Source: Desulfobulbus sp. (lineage in GTDB: Bacteria; Desulfobacterota; Desulfobulbia; Desulfobulbales; Desulfobulbaceae). From it: DNA of 63,300 nucleotides. The notes below the pieces were generated by a model, which saw only the letters and a list, made by a program, of their open reading frames with translations, was not told the DNA's origin and searched no databases. The translations under genes were made by a program, and so were the position numbers. The first letter of the stretch is position 1, and every line of letters begins with the position of its first letter. Below are positions 26,306 through 35,952 of the stretch, in pieces. The stretch lies in assembly GCA_003604995.1 (NCBI GenBank), contig QZJD01000078.1, forward strand, positions 1 through 63,300, given 5' to 3'.

Positions 26306-27448
26306 TCAGATCCCCAGCCGGTAGTAAAGAATGGTCATGATCGAGGCGGTGATGGTGATCAGCAGGATGCCGGTCACCACCGCCGAGGTCGCCGCCTCGC
26401 CCACCGCCTCGGCGCTGCGGCCACACTGCATGCCGCGCAGGCAACCGGAATAGGCGACCATTGCGCCGTAGACGCCGCCCTTGGAAAGGCCGACCCAGAA
26501 ATGCTTCAGTTCCAGGGCGCGCACGGTCTCAGTGTAATATTCAAACAGGCCGATGTCAAAGATGGTGGTGGAGATGATCAGTCCGGCCAGCATGCCGACG
26601 AAGGAAGAATAGAGGGTCAGGAGCGGCACCATCATGATCAGGGCCAGGAAGCGGGGCAGGACCAGGAAGTCGATGGGCGAGATGCCAAGGGTTCGGAAGG
26701 CATCGATCTCCTCATTGACCTGCATGGTGCCGAGCTGGGCGGCAAAGGCAGCCCCGGTGCGCCCGGCGATGATGATCCCGGTCATCAGCGCCCCGATCTC
26801 GCGGACCATGCCGATGGCCACGAGATCGGCAATGAAGATCTGAGCGCCGACCATGCGCAGCTGGTCTGCCCCCAGATAGGCCAGGATCAGGCCAACGAGA
26901 AAGCTGATGATCGAGACGATGCCCAAGGCCCGGGGGCCGACCTCCTCGATTTCCAGCCACAGGTCGCCGGTGCGGAACTGGGCCCGGCCGGAGAAGAGGC
27001 GGCCCAGAGAGAGAATGAGCTCGCCGAGGAAACGCAGCATGGCCGGCATGCCATGGAGAACGTCCTGGGCTGCCCTGCCGACCCGGACCAGGAAATTAGC
27101 GTCTTCCCCTCCGCGCCGGCGCACTTTTTGTTCGGGGACCGAGGCGGCCATGATCAGGAGATGCCGGACCCCTGCTGGCAGCTCCTCCTGGTCGACGGTG
27201 ATTCCCTTGGCGGCGCAGTGCTGGAGAAGAACGGTCAAAAAGGCGACAAAGCCTGAGTCCCAGTCAACAAGTTCGCCGGCGGTGAGCCGCAGGCGGCGGA
27301 CATCGCCGAACAGTTTATCGGCAACCTCCCCGGCCGCCGGCAGGTCCTGGTCCATACACCAGCGCCCGCCCAGAGAAAGTTCCTGGACCCCACCTTCCAG
27401 GGCGCTCTTCTCCAGGCGCCATTGCCTGCGGTCATCGTCGTGGAGCAT
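26306..27448 (-). CDS. MlaE-family permease with N-terminal STAS-like domain
   Basis: The 380-residue membrane protein has an N-terminal soluble region (about 1-115) resembling a STAS domain (LRLTAGELVDWDSGFVAFL). The MlaE permease follows with five or six helices and the conserved EIGALMTGIIIAGRTGAAFA and EIDAFRTLGISP motifs. In E. coli the STAS partner MlaB is separate, so this is a MlaB-MlaE fusion. It is the first gene of the operon mlaE-mlaF-mlaD-pqiC-ygjP-like. An AAAGGAG lies about 18 bases before ATG 27448, longer than usual. Confidence 0.9.
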   Translation of the reverse strand: MLHDDDRRQWRLEKSALEGGVQELSLGGRWCMDQDLPAAGEVADKLFGDVRRLRLTAGELVDWDSGFVAFLTVLLQHCAAKGITVDQEELPAGVRHLLIMAASVPEQKVRRRGGEDANFLVRVGRAAQDVLHGMPAMLRFLGELILSLGRLFSGRAQFRTGDLWLEIEEVGPRALGIVSIISFLVGLILAYLGADQLRMVGAQIFIADLVAIGMVREIGALMTGIIIAGRTGAAFAAQLGTMQVNEEIDAFRTLGISPIDFLVLPRFLALIMMVPLLTLYSSFVGMLAGLIISTTIFDIGLFEYYTETVRALELKHFWVGLSKGGVYGAMVAYSGCLRGMQCGRSAEAVGEAATSAVVTGILLITITASIMTILYYRLGI

Positions 27449-27782
27449 GGCGGCGATTTTCTGTACTCCTTTGAAGGGAACGGGGCAGAACGGCAGGCGC
27501 CGGTCTTTTAATTATACTTGGTATTGTAAGCCAGTCGCCGGTATGAATTCAAGGCTGAATAACTTTGATTTTTTTATCTTTTCTGGAGGTTGTCAGAACA
27601 ACTTTGTTGTTTGCCCGCCGTCGCACTCCTGTGCACGCTCTGCCGCATGTGTTCTATTTTTCTTCGAAACATTATTCTGTTACGTCTTGAAATTTTCAAT
27701 TTGAAAAAAAAGGGAATATTCATTATGAGTGATGAAGTGAAACAATGCCGTGTTTCGCGTTCAAAGAGAAATGGGAGGAATC
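27449..27782. other. Divergent promoter region, no gene
   Basis: This AT-rich 334-bp gap separates the minus-strand Mla operon from the plus-strand PilZ gene. No convincing frame or structured RNA is seen; it probably contains both promoters. Confidence 0.5.
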
Positions 27783-28130
27783 ATGGAAGAACGAAGAATT
27801 GCGCCGAGAGTCGCGCCGGCGGACGACTGCATTGTCGTCCACTCGCAACTCATCGGCAATTTGAAGAATATCAGCCGTGACGGATTGTTCTGCACCTGCA
27901 TTCAGGAATCGGGCTGCATCATGGACAGCCACAAGCAGGTCGATATTCTCTGCGGCGGCGGCGAGTTCCTGGTGCAGGGATTGAATGTGAGGATTGTGAA
28001 GATGGAGACGATTATCGGCAAGTTTCTGCGCAATCTTGAGATCAAGAAATGCCGGCTGCAGTTCGAGAATGTCGGTGAAGAGCAATTCAGCGGCATCGAG
28101 ACGATTGTCAACGGAGCCTGCCTGCGGTAA
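27783..28130 (+). CDS. PilZ domain protein, candidate c-di-GMP effector
   Basis: The 115-residue protein is a single PilZ-like domain. EERRIAPRVAP gives the N-terminal RxxxR motif (RIAPR) and LKNISRDGLFC the (D/N)xSxxG motif (NISRDG), the two c-di-GMP contacts. ATG 27783 has GGGAGG six bases upstream; the earlier in-frame codons (27750) lack a ribosome site. A GEMM riboswitch elsewhere in the window also points to c-di-GMP signalling in this organism. Confidence 0.85.
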   Translation: MEERRIAPRVAPADDCIVVHSQLIGNLKNISRDGLFCTCIQESGCIMDSHKQVDILCGGGEFLVQGLNVRIVKMETIIGKFLRNLEIKKCRLQFENVGEEQFSGIETIVNGACLR

Positions 28131-28184
28131 TCGTACCGCCGGCTCGCGGCTTCCGCGGAATTTGATACGTTTTCCGGCCTGACC

Positions 28185-28580
28185 ATGGCGTTGCTCCGCA
28201 AGCAAGGTTTTCCCTATGCGTTTGATCCGGCGGCCTGCGCGACGTGCAGCGGTCGCTGCTGCCGCGGTGAATCCGGCAACATCTGGGTAACCCGGAGTGA
28301 AATAGATCGGATCGTGGCCTTTCTGGGTACGAACCTGGTAGCATTCATGGCCGGTTCGGTACGGCAGGTGGAGGGTCGCTTGTCGCTTAAGGAGCGATGG
28401 GCCGGCGAAGAGGCGCTCTGTATATTTTTCAATGAACGGATCAACGGCTGCCGCATTTATCCCGTCCGGCCCCTGCAGTGCAGGGAGTTTCCTTTTTGGG
28501 ATTATTTCCGGGATGTTCCCGAGGAACTGGCGGGGGAGTGCCCGGGAGTGCGCCTCTTCGGGTCGAGTTCGTCACGTTGA
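28185..28580 (+). CDS. YkgJ-family Cys-cluster protein
   Basis: The 131-residue protein has the CxxCxxxCC pattern (CATCSGRCC) near residue 18-26, then the downstream Cys in CIFF, the conserved GCRIYPVRPLQCREFPFW and a final Cys in GECPG. This matches the YkgJ/UPF0153 family, predicted to bind zinc or an iron-sulfur cluster. Function is unknown. It lies 54 bp after the PilZ gene in the same direction. Confidence 0.88.
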   Translation: MALLRKQGFPYAFDPAACATCSGRCCRGESGNIWVTRSEIDRIVAFLGTNLVAFMAGSVRQVEGRLSLKERWAGEEALCIFFNERINGCRIYPVRPLQCREFPFWDYFRDVPEELAGECPGVRLFGSSSSR

Positions 28581-28659
28581 ACGTTCCTCAAGCTGGTCGG
28601 TTCCGTAAAAAGCGCGGAATCGACGTCGATGAAAACTTTCGGTCGCGGTTGCCCGGGAC

Positions 28660-28974
28660 TTATTTGCCCACGGATCTGATATAGAGCTGCAGCGATTGCA
28701 TTTCCGGAGACTGCTCGTCCAGCTGTTTTCCCTGCAAGGCCTGGATAATGCAGGTGTTGATCATTGTCGCCAGGTCCTCTCGCGCCCCCGCCTTTTCCAT
28801 GCCTTTTCCGTCCTGATGGCAGGTATTGCAGCTCATGGGGTTTGTCGATCCCCCAAGGGCCGGATCATTGAACAGTTTTTTGCCCCGGGCGACGGAAGGC
28901 TCGGCCGCCAGGACGGTTAGGGCCGCGGTGCTCAGCAGCGCCGCCAGGGTCAGGGTCAGCATTGTTTTCATCAT
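28660..28974 (-). CDS. Small periplasmic cytochrome c
   Basis: The 104-residue protein has a signal peptide cleaved near residue 23 (VLAAEPS) and one c-type haem motif CNTCH at about 49-53. A distal Met (EMQSLQLYI) is a candidate sixth ligand, fitting a class I monohaem cytochrome. It should carry electrons in the periplasm. It is monocistronic and convergent with the YkgJ gene. Confidence 0.88.
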   Translation of the reverse strand: MMKTMLTLTLAALLSTAALTVLAAEPSVARGKKLFNDPALGGSTNPMSCNTCHQDGKGMEKAGAREDLATMINTCIIQALQGKQLDEQSPEMQSLQLYIRSVGK

Positions 28975-29226
28975 TTTCCGCTCCGTTTACCTGAAGTGAT
29001 CTGAACTTATGCGCCTTTCTGTATTGGTAGCGCCGCCAACGGCAAAAGGCAAAGGGTTTTTGCGGCAAGACCGGCGCGAGCCGGGCGGAGATAATCCCGG
29101 ATTTGAATGGTTGCGCTGCTGTCCGGCGGACCTGTATAATGATAGTGTGATCAGGCGTGGGCAGGGGTCCTGCCGCAGCGCGTCGGTAGCAGGCGGTACA
29201 TGAATTCATCGTGAGCGAGGTTGCAG

Positions 29227-29487
29227 GTGGGCGGCGAGACGGAAAAAGAGATTCTGGTCATTCTTGAGGAAGCGATCCGGCGGGAGCAGGCTGCTCATCA
29301 GCTCTACAGCAGGGGCGAAGCCCTGGCCGGCAAGGATGAGATCCGGCAGATATTCGCCATGCTCGCCAAGGAGGAGCTGGGGCACGAGCAGCTGCTCAAA
29401 AAAGTCTATTACGACTACAAAAAGCGGCTGGGCCTGAAAGTGCTGCAACCGGAGAAGGATCATGGCGCCATCGACGCCACTGATTGA
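29227..29487 (+). CDS. Small ferritin-like / rubrerythrin-domain protein
   Basis: The 86-residue protein is roughly half of a ferritin-like bundle. EAIRREQAAHQLYSRG and LAKEELGHEQLLKKVYYDY supply an E...ExxH-type di-iron motif (EELGHEQ). Single-pair members dimerise to complete the bundle. GTG 29227 follows GAGCGAGG at good spacing; a TTG at 29221 is an alternative. It overlaps arfB by 26 bp, so translation is coupled. Confidence 0.75.
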   Translation: MGGETEKEILVILEEAIRREQAAHQLYSRGEALAGKDEIRQIFAMLAKEELGHEQLLKKVYYDYKKRLGLKVLQPEKDHGAIDATD

Positions 29488-29896
29488 AATTTCAGGTACC
29501 CTGCTGCTGCCGGCCTCCGAACTTCGCTTTACCTTTTCCCGTGCGGGCGGGCCGGGTGGCCAGAACGTCAACAAGGTGAACACCAGGGCAACCCTCTGGT
29601 TTGACCTGGAAAACTCGCCGTCCCTTTCCGACTGTCAGAAGATGAGGATCAGACAGCGCCTTGCCGGCCGGATCAGCAAGGAGGGCGTCCTGCAGATTAC
29701 CGCCATGAACCATCGCACCCAGCGGGCCAACCGGGATGAGGCCTTGCAGCGGTTTGCGGAGCTGCTGGCCGCGGCCCTGCGGGAAAAGCCGGTGCGCAGA
29801 AAGACCAGGGTGTCAGCCGGGGTCAAGGAGCGGCGGCTGCAGATGAAGAAGCGCCTGAGCCAACTGAAAAAGTCACGGAGCGGAGGGGACTGGTAA
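29462..29896 (+). CDS. arfB: Alternative ribosome-rescue factor / peptidyl-tRNA hydrolase ArfB
   Basis: The 144-residue protein has the catalytic GGQ loop in SRAGGPGGQNVNKVNT and a basic C-terminal tail (VRRKTRVSAGVKERRL, MKKRLSQLKKSR) that enters the empty mRNA channel. It lacks the codon-recognition domain of RF1/RF2. This is the ArfB/YaeJ architecture, releasing peptides from stalled ribosomes. It is convergent with sppA. Confidence 0.92.
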   Translation: MAPSTPLIEISGTLLLPASELRFTFSRAGGPGGQNVNKVNTRATLWFDLENSPSLSDCQKMRIRQRLAGRISKEGVLQITAMNHRTQRANRDEALQRFAELLAAALREKPVRRKTRVSAGVKERRLQMKKRLSQLKKSRSGGDW

Positions 29897-29923
29897 GCCG
29901 GCCGCATTTTTTCCGATCCCGAC

Positions 29924-31780
29924 TCAGAAGGTCGGGTGGGGCAGAAGGCAATGGGCATAGATGCCGGCCGGGTCGCGGGCAAAGGCGAGAAAACGGAACT
30001 GCCCGGCCATTGCCCGCAAAAGAGGTGTTGCGCTGCTGGCCATGAACGGCAGGCCTGGCAGGGCGGCCTGCGACCGGAGGCCGATTCTTCGGAAAAATTC
30101 TCGCGCGGATAAGCCGGTTTCCCGGATGTAGGTCGTTTCGTAGTCCGTCAGATCCGCCAGTTCCGCGGCAATCTCGATGGCATCGTCCAGGTTCCCCAGC
30201 TCATCGATAAGCCCGAGGTCCAGGGCGTTGGTTCCGTCCCAGACCCGGCCCTCGGCGATTTCCCTTACAGCGTCCGGGGCCATGGAACGCCCGTCGGCGA
30301 CGATGTTGATAAAGCGGCCGTATCCCTCCTCCACGCTGAGCTGGATACTCTGTTCCAGTTCCGGGGTCAGGGGAAGGGTGGGATTTTCAGCGCCGGCCAT
30401 TTTTGTGGTGCCGGTGCCGTCGCTGGCAATACCGATCTTGGTGATCGAGTGCTCAAAGGTCGGCATTATCCCGAAAATTCCGATGGAGCCGGTCAGGGTA
30501 AAGGGAGAGGCCAGGATCCGGTCGGCGCCCGCCGCTATCCAGTAGGCCCCGGAAGCGGCAAGGGTGCCCATGGACACCACCAGCGGCTTGCCCTCCTTTC
30601 GCAGGAGCAGCAGTTCCTGACGGATCTGTTCCGAGGCAAAGGCGCTGCCGCCGCCGCTGTCGATCCGCAGGACCACGGCCTTAACCGTGTCATCCTCCCG
30701 CGCCCGGCGGATCAGTTTGCAGAGATAGTCCGCGCTGATCTGACCGGGCATATCCTCCTCCCCGTAGACGATGTCCCCCTGGGCAACGAGCAGGCCGATG
30801 CGGTTTTTGTTTTTGTCCGTCCCGGTGAAGGACGGGGTGATCGTGGTCAGATAATCGGCAAAATGGATCTGGTTGAAGGTCCCCTTCTCCTCACCCTCGC
30901 CCACCAGATTGATCAGGTGCGCGCGAATTTCCGGCCGGGTCTTCAGCCCGTCCACCAGGCGGGCGGCCAAGGCCATTTTTCCGGTGCTCCCTTCCGCCCG
31001 GCGCAGATGTTCCGGCATGCCGTTGATAAGATCATTGATGCTTTCCTGAGCTATCTTCCTGTTTCGGGCAATGTCCGCGCAGAAAAAACTCCAGAGGTTG
31101 CCCAGCCATAACTGATTGGCCTGCCGATCCTCATCGGACATGTTGCTGCGGGTAAAGGGCTCCACCGCCGACTTGAATGAGCCGACCTTGAAAACGTGAA
31201 AGTTGACCGCCAGCCGGTCGATCAGTTCCTTGACGTAGAGTCGGAAGACTCCGAAGCCCCGCAGATGGACTCCACCCATGGGATTGAGGTAGATCTCGTC
31301 GGCAAATGAGGCCAGGTAGTACTGGTTCTGGGTATAGTCATCTTCAGCGGCAATGACCTTTTTTCCGGATTTTTTAAAGGCCGCGAGTCGTTCCCCGATG
31401 GTCCGCAGCTGATCAAGCCCGCTGTATTCCATGTCCTTGAGGGAAAGCACCAGCATGGCGATGCGCGGGTCATTTGCCGCGGCATCGACGGCGTCGATGA
31501 TGTCCTGCAGGAGGGTTTCCCTGGGGATCGGGATACCGGCGTAGCCGTTGATCATTCGGGAAAAGGGGTCGATGGAAGCTGTTTCCTCCACGATATTTCC
31601 GGCCGGGGCAATGACCAGGGCCGCGCCTTGCGGGACAACCACTTCGGGCTGGTAGAACAGGGAGAGCAGGATCAGGACAAAGGTCAGAAAGAGGAGGTTG
31701 CTCAGCAGGGAGACCCCGGTGCTGAAAATTTTCCAGAGGCGGCGGCAAAGGGCGCCGAAAGAAGTCAGCGTTTTGTTCAC
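29924..31780 (-). CDS. sppA: Signal peptide peptidase SppA, 67K type
   Basis: The 618-residue protein has one N-terminal membrane helix (about 21-43, VSLLSNLLFLTFVLILLSLFY) and two tandem ClpP-like serine protease domains, as in the long E. coli-type SppA. The second domain contains GTLAASGAYWIAAGADRI with the nucleophilic Ser; the general-base Lys lies in the first. It degrades cleaved signal peptides in the inner membrane. GTG 31780 follows CGGAG. It lies 27 bp after the hybrid kinase gene. Confidence 0.92.
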   Translation of the reverse strand: MNKTLTSFGALCRRLWKIFSTGVSLLSNLLFLTFVLILLSLFYQPEVVVPQGAALVIAPAGNIVEETASIDPFSRMINGYAGIPIPRETLLQDIIDAVDAAANDPRIAMLVLSLKDMEYSGLDQLRTIGERLAAFKKSGKKVIAAEDDYTQNQYYLASFADEIYLNPMGGVHLRGFGVFRLYVKELIDRLAVNFHVFKVGSFKSAVEPFTRSNMSDEDRQANQLWLGNLWSFFCADIARNRKIAQESINDLINGMPEHLRRAEGSTGKMALAARLVDGLKTRPEIRAHLINLVGEGEEKGTFNQIHFADYLTTITPSFTGTDKNKNRIGLLVAQGDIVYGEEDMPGQISADYLCKLIRRAREDDTVKAVVLRIDSGGGSAFASEQIRQELLLLRKEGKPLVVSMGTLAASGAYWIAAGADRILASPFTLTGSIGIFGIMPTFEHSITKIGIASDGTGTTKMAGAENPTLPLTPELEQSIQLSVEEGYGRFINIVADGRSMAPDAVREIAEGRVWDGTNALDLGLIDELGNLDDAIEIAAELADLTDYETTYIRETGLSAREFFRRIGLRSQAALPGLPFMASSATPLLRAMAGQFRFLAFARDPAGIYAHCLLPHPTF

Positions 31781-31807
31781 GAATACTCCGATGCGGGATA
31801 AACGGTC

Positions 31808-34549
31808 TCAGGACCGCAGCGTTTTCCGAATTACCTGGTCAAGATCTTCCAACTGGTAAGGTTTCATCACCATGGCCTTGAACCCGTGCTCCCGGTGCTC
31901 AGCCATCACCCGGTCGTTGGAATAGCCGCTGGCGACGATGGCCCGGGCTTTGGGGTCGATCCGCAGCAGCTCCTTGATTGCTCGTTCTCCACCCATGCCG
32001 CCCGGGATGGTCAGGTCCATGATTACCAGGTCAAAAGGGTTTCCTTCGGTCAGGGCGTCCTGGTACAGCTCGAGGGCCTGGTCTCCATTTTCACAGGTTA
32101 CCACCTTGTGCCCCAGAAATTCAAGCATCTGCTGCGACAGTTCGAGAATCATCCCGTCATCGTCCATGACCAGCACCCGCGCGGAATGGCTGAGGGGCTG
32201 GTGCAGCGGCAGGGTGGCCGTCCGGTCGATTTTTTGTTCGGGAGAGACCGGAAGTTGGATGGTGAAGGTGGTTCCCGTTCCGGGAACGGATTCCACCGAA
32301 ATATGGCCGCCGTGTTTTTTGACGATGGAATGGCAGATGGCAAGCCCCAGGCCGCTGCCGTCGGATTTGGTGGAAAAATAGGGATCGAAGATTTTGGGCA
32401 GAATTTCAGCGGGGATGCCCGGCCCGTTGTCTTTGATAACCAGGCGGACGCAGCGCTCCTGGAGCGAATCCGGCCCGGTGTCGCAGCCCGCGCAGTTCGA
32501 GCAGGATATCCGCACTTCCCCCTGGTTCGGAATGGCCTGCCGGGCATTGAGCACGATGTTCTGGATGACCTGACTGATCTGGCCTGGATCCACCTTGACC
32601 AACCACAGGTCTGGGGGGATGTCGAAATGTGCTTTGACGTTGCTCCCCCGCAGGACGAATTCCGCGCTTTCCCTGATGGTCTCCGAAATGGAGGCGGTGG
32701 TGATGATCGGCTCGCCGCCCCGGGAAAAAGTCAGGAGCTGGGCGGTGAGGTCCTTTGCCCGTAGCGCTGCTTTTTCGGTGTTTTGCAGGAGCTTGCCCGC
32801 CTGCTCCGGGTTGTCCAGCCGCTGGCGGGCCAGGCTGACGTTGCCGAGGATCGCTCCAAGAATATTGTTGAAGTCATGGGCGATGCCGCCGGCAAGCACG
32901 CCCACCGACTCGAGCTTCTGGGCCTTGAACAGCTCTTCCTCCATCTTTTTTTCCTCGGTCACGTCACGGAAAACAAAGACCGCCCCGATGACCCGGCTTT
33001 GCGGGTCGCGGATCGGAGCCCCGCTGTCCGCGATCAGCCGCTGGCTACCGTCCCGGGAGATGAGGGCTGTGTCCGCGGCCAGTTCGACCAGCTCGCCGGA
33101 TTGGAGCACCTTGTCCACCGGATCAACGCACGGGTCGCCGGTCTGCTGGTGAACGATATGAAAGACCGATGAGAAGAGCCGGCCCGCCGCTTCCGCCTGC
33201 CGCCAGCCGGTGAGGGTTTCGGCGACCCTGTTCATGAGCACCACCCGGCCCCGGACATCGGTGGTAATCACTCCGTCGCCGATGCTGCGCAGGGTGACTG
33301 CCAGCCGTTCTTTTTCCGAGGCAAGTTCCTGCTCGGCCATTTTTCTGGCGTGAATATTGCGTAGCACCGCGATGATCCGCTGTTTTCCTTCCAGAAAAGC
33401 TGCCTGTAGCGAAATTTCGGCCCAGAACAGCTCACCGTCGCTTTTGCGCGCCAGCCATTCGAAGAGCTGCGGCCCCTGATCCATGGCGGCACCGATCTTT
33501 TTTTCCGCTTCCTCGGAGGTGAAAGGGAAATCGCCGGCGGCCAGATCGGCAAAGCCGAGGTCGCGGATCGCGTCATGCTGGTAGCCGAACATCAGGAGCA
33601 TGGCCTTGTTGGTGTCCACGATTCGGCGGTGTTCCGGATCATAGATCAGGATGGCGTCGCTGGGGGCGTTGTAGATGGTGCGGTATTTTTTTTCGCTTTC
33701 GCGCAAGGCGCTCATGGCCTCATCGAGCCAGGCTTCGCGTTCCCTGATGATCTGCAGCTGGGAAGTCGCCTGCTCCATCTTCTGACGCAGATTGGCTACC
33801 ATCTGCTGGATATCTATTTTCAGGTCCCCCAGTTCCAGAGGATATTTTCCCTCGAGTTCACAGTCGAAGCTCCCTTTGCTGATCTGGTTGGCATAGGTGG
33901 TGAGCCGGATGAGGGGCGAAATGATCAGGCGCTGGATCAGGCCGGAAAAGAGGATCGTGGACAGCAGGACAGCCACGAGCAGCATGAGGGCGATGTTGAC
34001 GAACAGATTCTTCAGAGCGAACAGTTCGCTCCTGTCCACGGCCAATCCGACATAGCTGTCCCATGGGGCGTAGTACTGGTACACCGCAAACCGGTCGCGG
34101 CCGTCAGCGGCGTAATTGAGGGTTCCCTGTTCCTCGGCGAGATCCTTGAAAAAAGCCGGGTAGCCGTTGTCGGCGCGGGTCAGGAAGTCCTGGGAGAGGA
34201 TGATTTTCTGATCTTTGCCGATTACGAAGATCGATCCGCTTTCCTTGTATCTGAAGGACCCGAACTCCTGCAGGGCGGCGGTTTTGATTTCTTCCAGATG
34301 AGGCTGGCTGTCATCCAGGCCGATGCGCTGCAGGGTGGCGTAGCGAAGATTGACCGGATGCAGCAGTGCGTGCAGCTTTTCCGTCATCAATTCCGTGCTG
34401 TACTGCTGGATCAGGGAGTTGATGATATTGGTGCCGGTCCAGAGCAGGATGAGGGCCAGGAACAGGTTGACGCCGGCGAGGATCAGCAGAAAAAGGGTCC
34501 GGACCGACCAGAGACGGCTGTAGGGCGGCGGCAGGTCGCCGGCCGGCAA
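31808..34549 (-). CDS. Hybrid sensor histidine kinase / response regulator
   Basis: The protein of about 913 residues has a membrane helix near the N-terminus, a periplasmic sensor region of about 140 residues, a second helix (VNIALMLLVAVLLSTILFSG), HAMP, then two PAS-type domains. HisKA (phospho-His in IAHDFNNILGAILGNVSL), HATPase (NGPGIPAEILPKIFDPYFST) and a receiver with DLVIMDLTIPGGMGG follow. The start is uncertain: TTG 34549 is just inside the end of the upstream gene, and the frame extends to a GTG at 34636 that would overlap by 80 bp. It is transcribed after a solute-binding protein, a probable ligand-presenting partner. Confidence 0.9.
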   Translation of the reverse strand: MPAGDLPPPYSRLWSVRTLFLLILAGVNLFLALILLWTGTNIINSLIQQYSTELMTEKLHALLHPVNLRYATLQRIGLDDSQPHLEEIKTAALQEFGSFRYKESGSIFVIGKDQKIILSQDFLTRADNGYPAFFKDLAEEQGTLNYAADGRDRFAVYQYYAPWDSYVGLAVDRSELFALKNLFVNIALMLLVAVLLSTILFSGLIQRLIISPLIRLTTYANQISKGSFDCELEGKYPLELGDLKIDIQQMVANLRQKMEQATSQLQIIREREAWLDEAMSALRESEKKYRTIYNAPSDAILIYDPEHRRIVDTNKAMLLMFGYQHDAIRDLGFADLAAGDFPFTSEEAEKKIGAAMDQGPQLFEWLARKSDGELFWAEISLQAAFLEGKQRIIAVLRNIHARKMAEQELASEKERLAVTLRSIGDGVITTDVRGRVVLMNRVAETLTGWRQAEAAGRLFSSVFHIVHQQTGDPCVDPVDKVLQSGELVELAADTALISRDGSQRLIADSGAPIRDPQSRVIGAVFVFRDVTEEKKMEEELFKAQKLESVGVLAGGIAHDFNNILGAILGNVSLARQRLDNPEQAGKLLQNTEKAALRAKDLTAQLLTFSRGGEPIITTASISETIRESAEFVLRGSNVKAHFDIPPDLWLVKVDPGQISQVIQNIVLNARQAIPNQGEVRISCSNCAGCDTGPDSLQERCVRLVIKDNGPGIPAEILPKIFDPYFSTKSDGSGLGLAICHSIVKKHGGHISVESVPGTGTTFTIQLPVSPEQKIDRTATLPLHQPLSHSARVLVMDDDGMILELSQQMLEFLGHKVVTCENGDQALELYQDALTEGNPFDLVIMDLTIPGGMGGERAIKELLRIDPKARAIVASGYSNDRVMAEHREHGFKAMVMKPYQLEDLDQVIRKTLRS

Positions 34550-34553
34550 TGAT

Positions 34554-35594
34554 TCATTTGACGACAATGTCAACAGCCTCCAGCACGGCAAAGGGGACCG
34601 CCACCCGGAGTCGTCCGGCCGTGGCCATGTTGACAAAGGTTACCTGCCGGGCGGGTCGGGGCACGGTCGTGGCCAGGGGGTGCGCACCGTTCAGGTGATC
34701 GGCGGCTATTTCTCCGGCCTGCGCACCGCAATAGCTCAGCGAATTAAACAGTCCGGCCAGGATATTTCCCTCCCGGACACGGTCGGCAACCCCGTTTTCA
34801 TCAATATCCATGAGCAGGGCAGTGATCATGGGCACACCGCTTGCCGCCAGGGGTTCGCGATTCTTATAGGCGCCGATGATCCCGCCGAAGGCCTGGATCC
34901 GCAGGTCGTTCAATTGCTGGACCACCTGCGCCACGCCGGCGCTGAGATCGAGGAAATGGACGCTCATGCCGCGCCGCTCCGCTTCCCGCAGACCTTCGAA
35001 GGCCTCCTTCATGACCAGATCCGTGGAAATGCGGGAATCGAAGACGTAAGCGTAGTTGCGAATTCCAGGCAGGACCTGTTGCGCAAGGCGGAGAATCTTT
35101 TCCGGAGGATACGCCAGGTAGACACCGGTCAGGTTGATGCCGGGGGGATCAGTCAGCGAAGGGAGCATGCGCAGGGCCTCTTCCTTGAGCACCGGCGCAA
35201 AGAGCATGGGGGTGGTGCTTTCGGCAAGGTTCTTGCGGACGGGGAGGGTGACCCAACCGGCGCTGACGAACAGATCGGCGCTGTCCCGATGCAGGTCCGT
35301 AGCCTGCTGGACCTCCTGGAGCGCCTCGCTGCCGTGTTTTTGAATAAGGATGTCGATATATTTTATGTTTTTCCCTTCCGCATACCCCCTCTTTCGCAGG
35401 GTACTCTTGAATGCATCGACCATGGTGCTGCCGGGCTCCGGCTTGAGATTGGCGCGGATGAACACGATTTTTTTGACGTGCTCCGCGGCCGGAACGGGAG
35501 TGCAAAAAATCCCATGTATGGCGAGCAGGCCAACAACCACTATGGTGAGGGCACTCGAAAGTTCGGGTGCCGGCTTGTTGCGGCAAATGATCAT
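34554..35594 (-). CDS. ABC-type substrate-binding protein (DUF534 family) without transporter
   Basis: The 346-residue protein has an N-terminal signal region with hydrophobic core ALTIVVVGLLAIHGIFC. A two-lobed binding-protein fold follows, recognisable by IVFIRANLKPEPGSTMVDAF, VSAGWVTLPVRKNLAESTTP and GIIGAYKNREPLAASGVPM. This matches ABC_sub_bind (PF04392). No permease or ATPase gene is near; the next gene is a kinase with a periplasmic domain. It may therefore present a ligand to the kinase rather than feed a transporter. Confidence 0.85.
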   Translation of the reverse strand: MIICRNKPAPELSSALTIVVVGLLAIHGIFCTPVPAAEHVKKIVFIRANLKPEPGSTMVDAFKSTLRKRGYAEGKNIKYIDILIQKHGSEALQEVQQATDLHRDSADLFVSAGWVTLPVRKNLAESTTPMLFAPVLKEEALRMLPSLTDPPGINLTGVYLAYPPEKILRLAQQVLPGIRNYAYVFDSRISTDLVMKEAFEGLREAERRGMSVHFLDLSAGVAQVVQQLNDLRIQAFGGIIGAYKNREPLAASGVPMITALLMDIDENGVADRVREGNILAGLFNSLSYCGAQAGEIAADHLNGAHPLATTVPRPARQVTFVNMATAGRLRVAVPFAVLEAVDIVVK

Positions 35595-35758
35595 GGTTAT
35601 GTTGAGTGGGTCAGGACCTCATGGATAATGAACAGTACGACCGATAACATTTATGCCATTATCATTTCTATATATCAAGAAGGGGTATTTTCTGCAGGAA
35701 AAAACTGCCTGTCATCCAAAAGTGATTAAACCGCAAAAAGTCGGTGACTTGCAATATT

Positions 35759-35839
35759 CGTCATGCCCACGCAGGCGAGATCCAGTAACTTCAACGTGTT
35801 GGCCATGGGCTGGATGCCGCGGCATGTGCGAGCATGATG
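35759..35839. repeat. REP/MITE-like hairpin repeat
   Basis: CGTCATGC (35759-35766) and GCATGATG (35832-35839) are near-complementary ends, with inner ATCCAG and CTGGAT also pairing. The sequence resembles the widespread intergenic repeats of type CGTCATGCC...GGATCCAG found between genes in many proteobacteria. It appears degenerate. Confidence 0.5.
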
Positions 35840-35907
35840 ATTTTTTGCGCACCCATCAAAAATGGTGTTGTTCAGAAGGGGATTGTGGGCCGGTGGGAAG
35901 CGGTGGG

Positions 35908-35952
35908 AAAACAAGCTGGCCACAGGACCCCCGTGTGGGGTGCTGTGGCCAG
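35908..35952 (-). terminator. Rho-independent terminator of the propeller subtilase gene
   Basis: CTGGCCACAG (35916-35925) and CTGTGGCCAG (35943-35952) form a perfect 10-bp stem, extended inside by ACCCC/GGGGT. On the minus strand the stem is followed by TTGTTTTCCC. It lies 41 bp beyond the stop codon at 35993. Confidence 0.75.
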
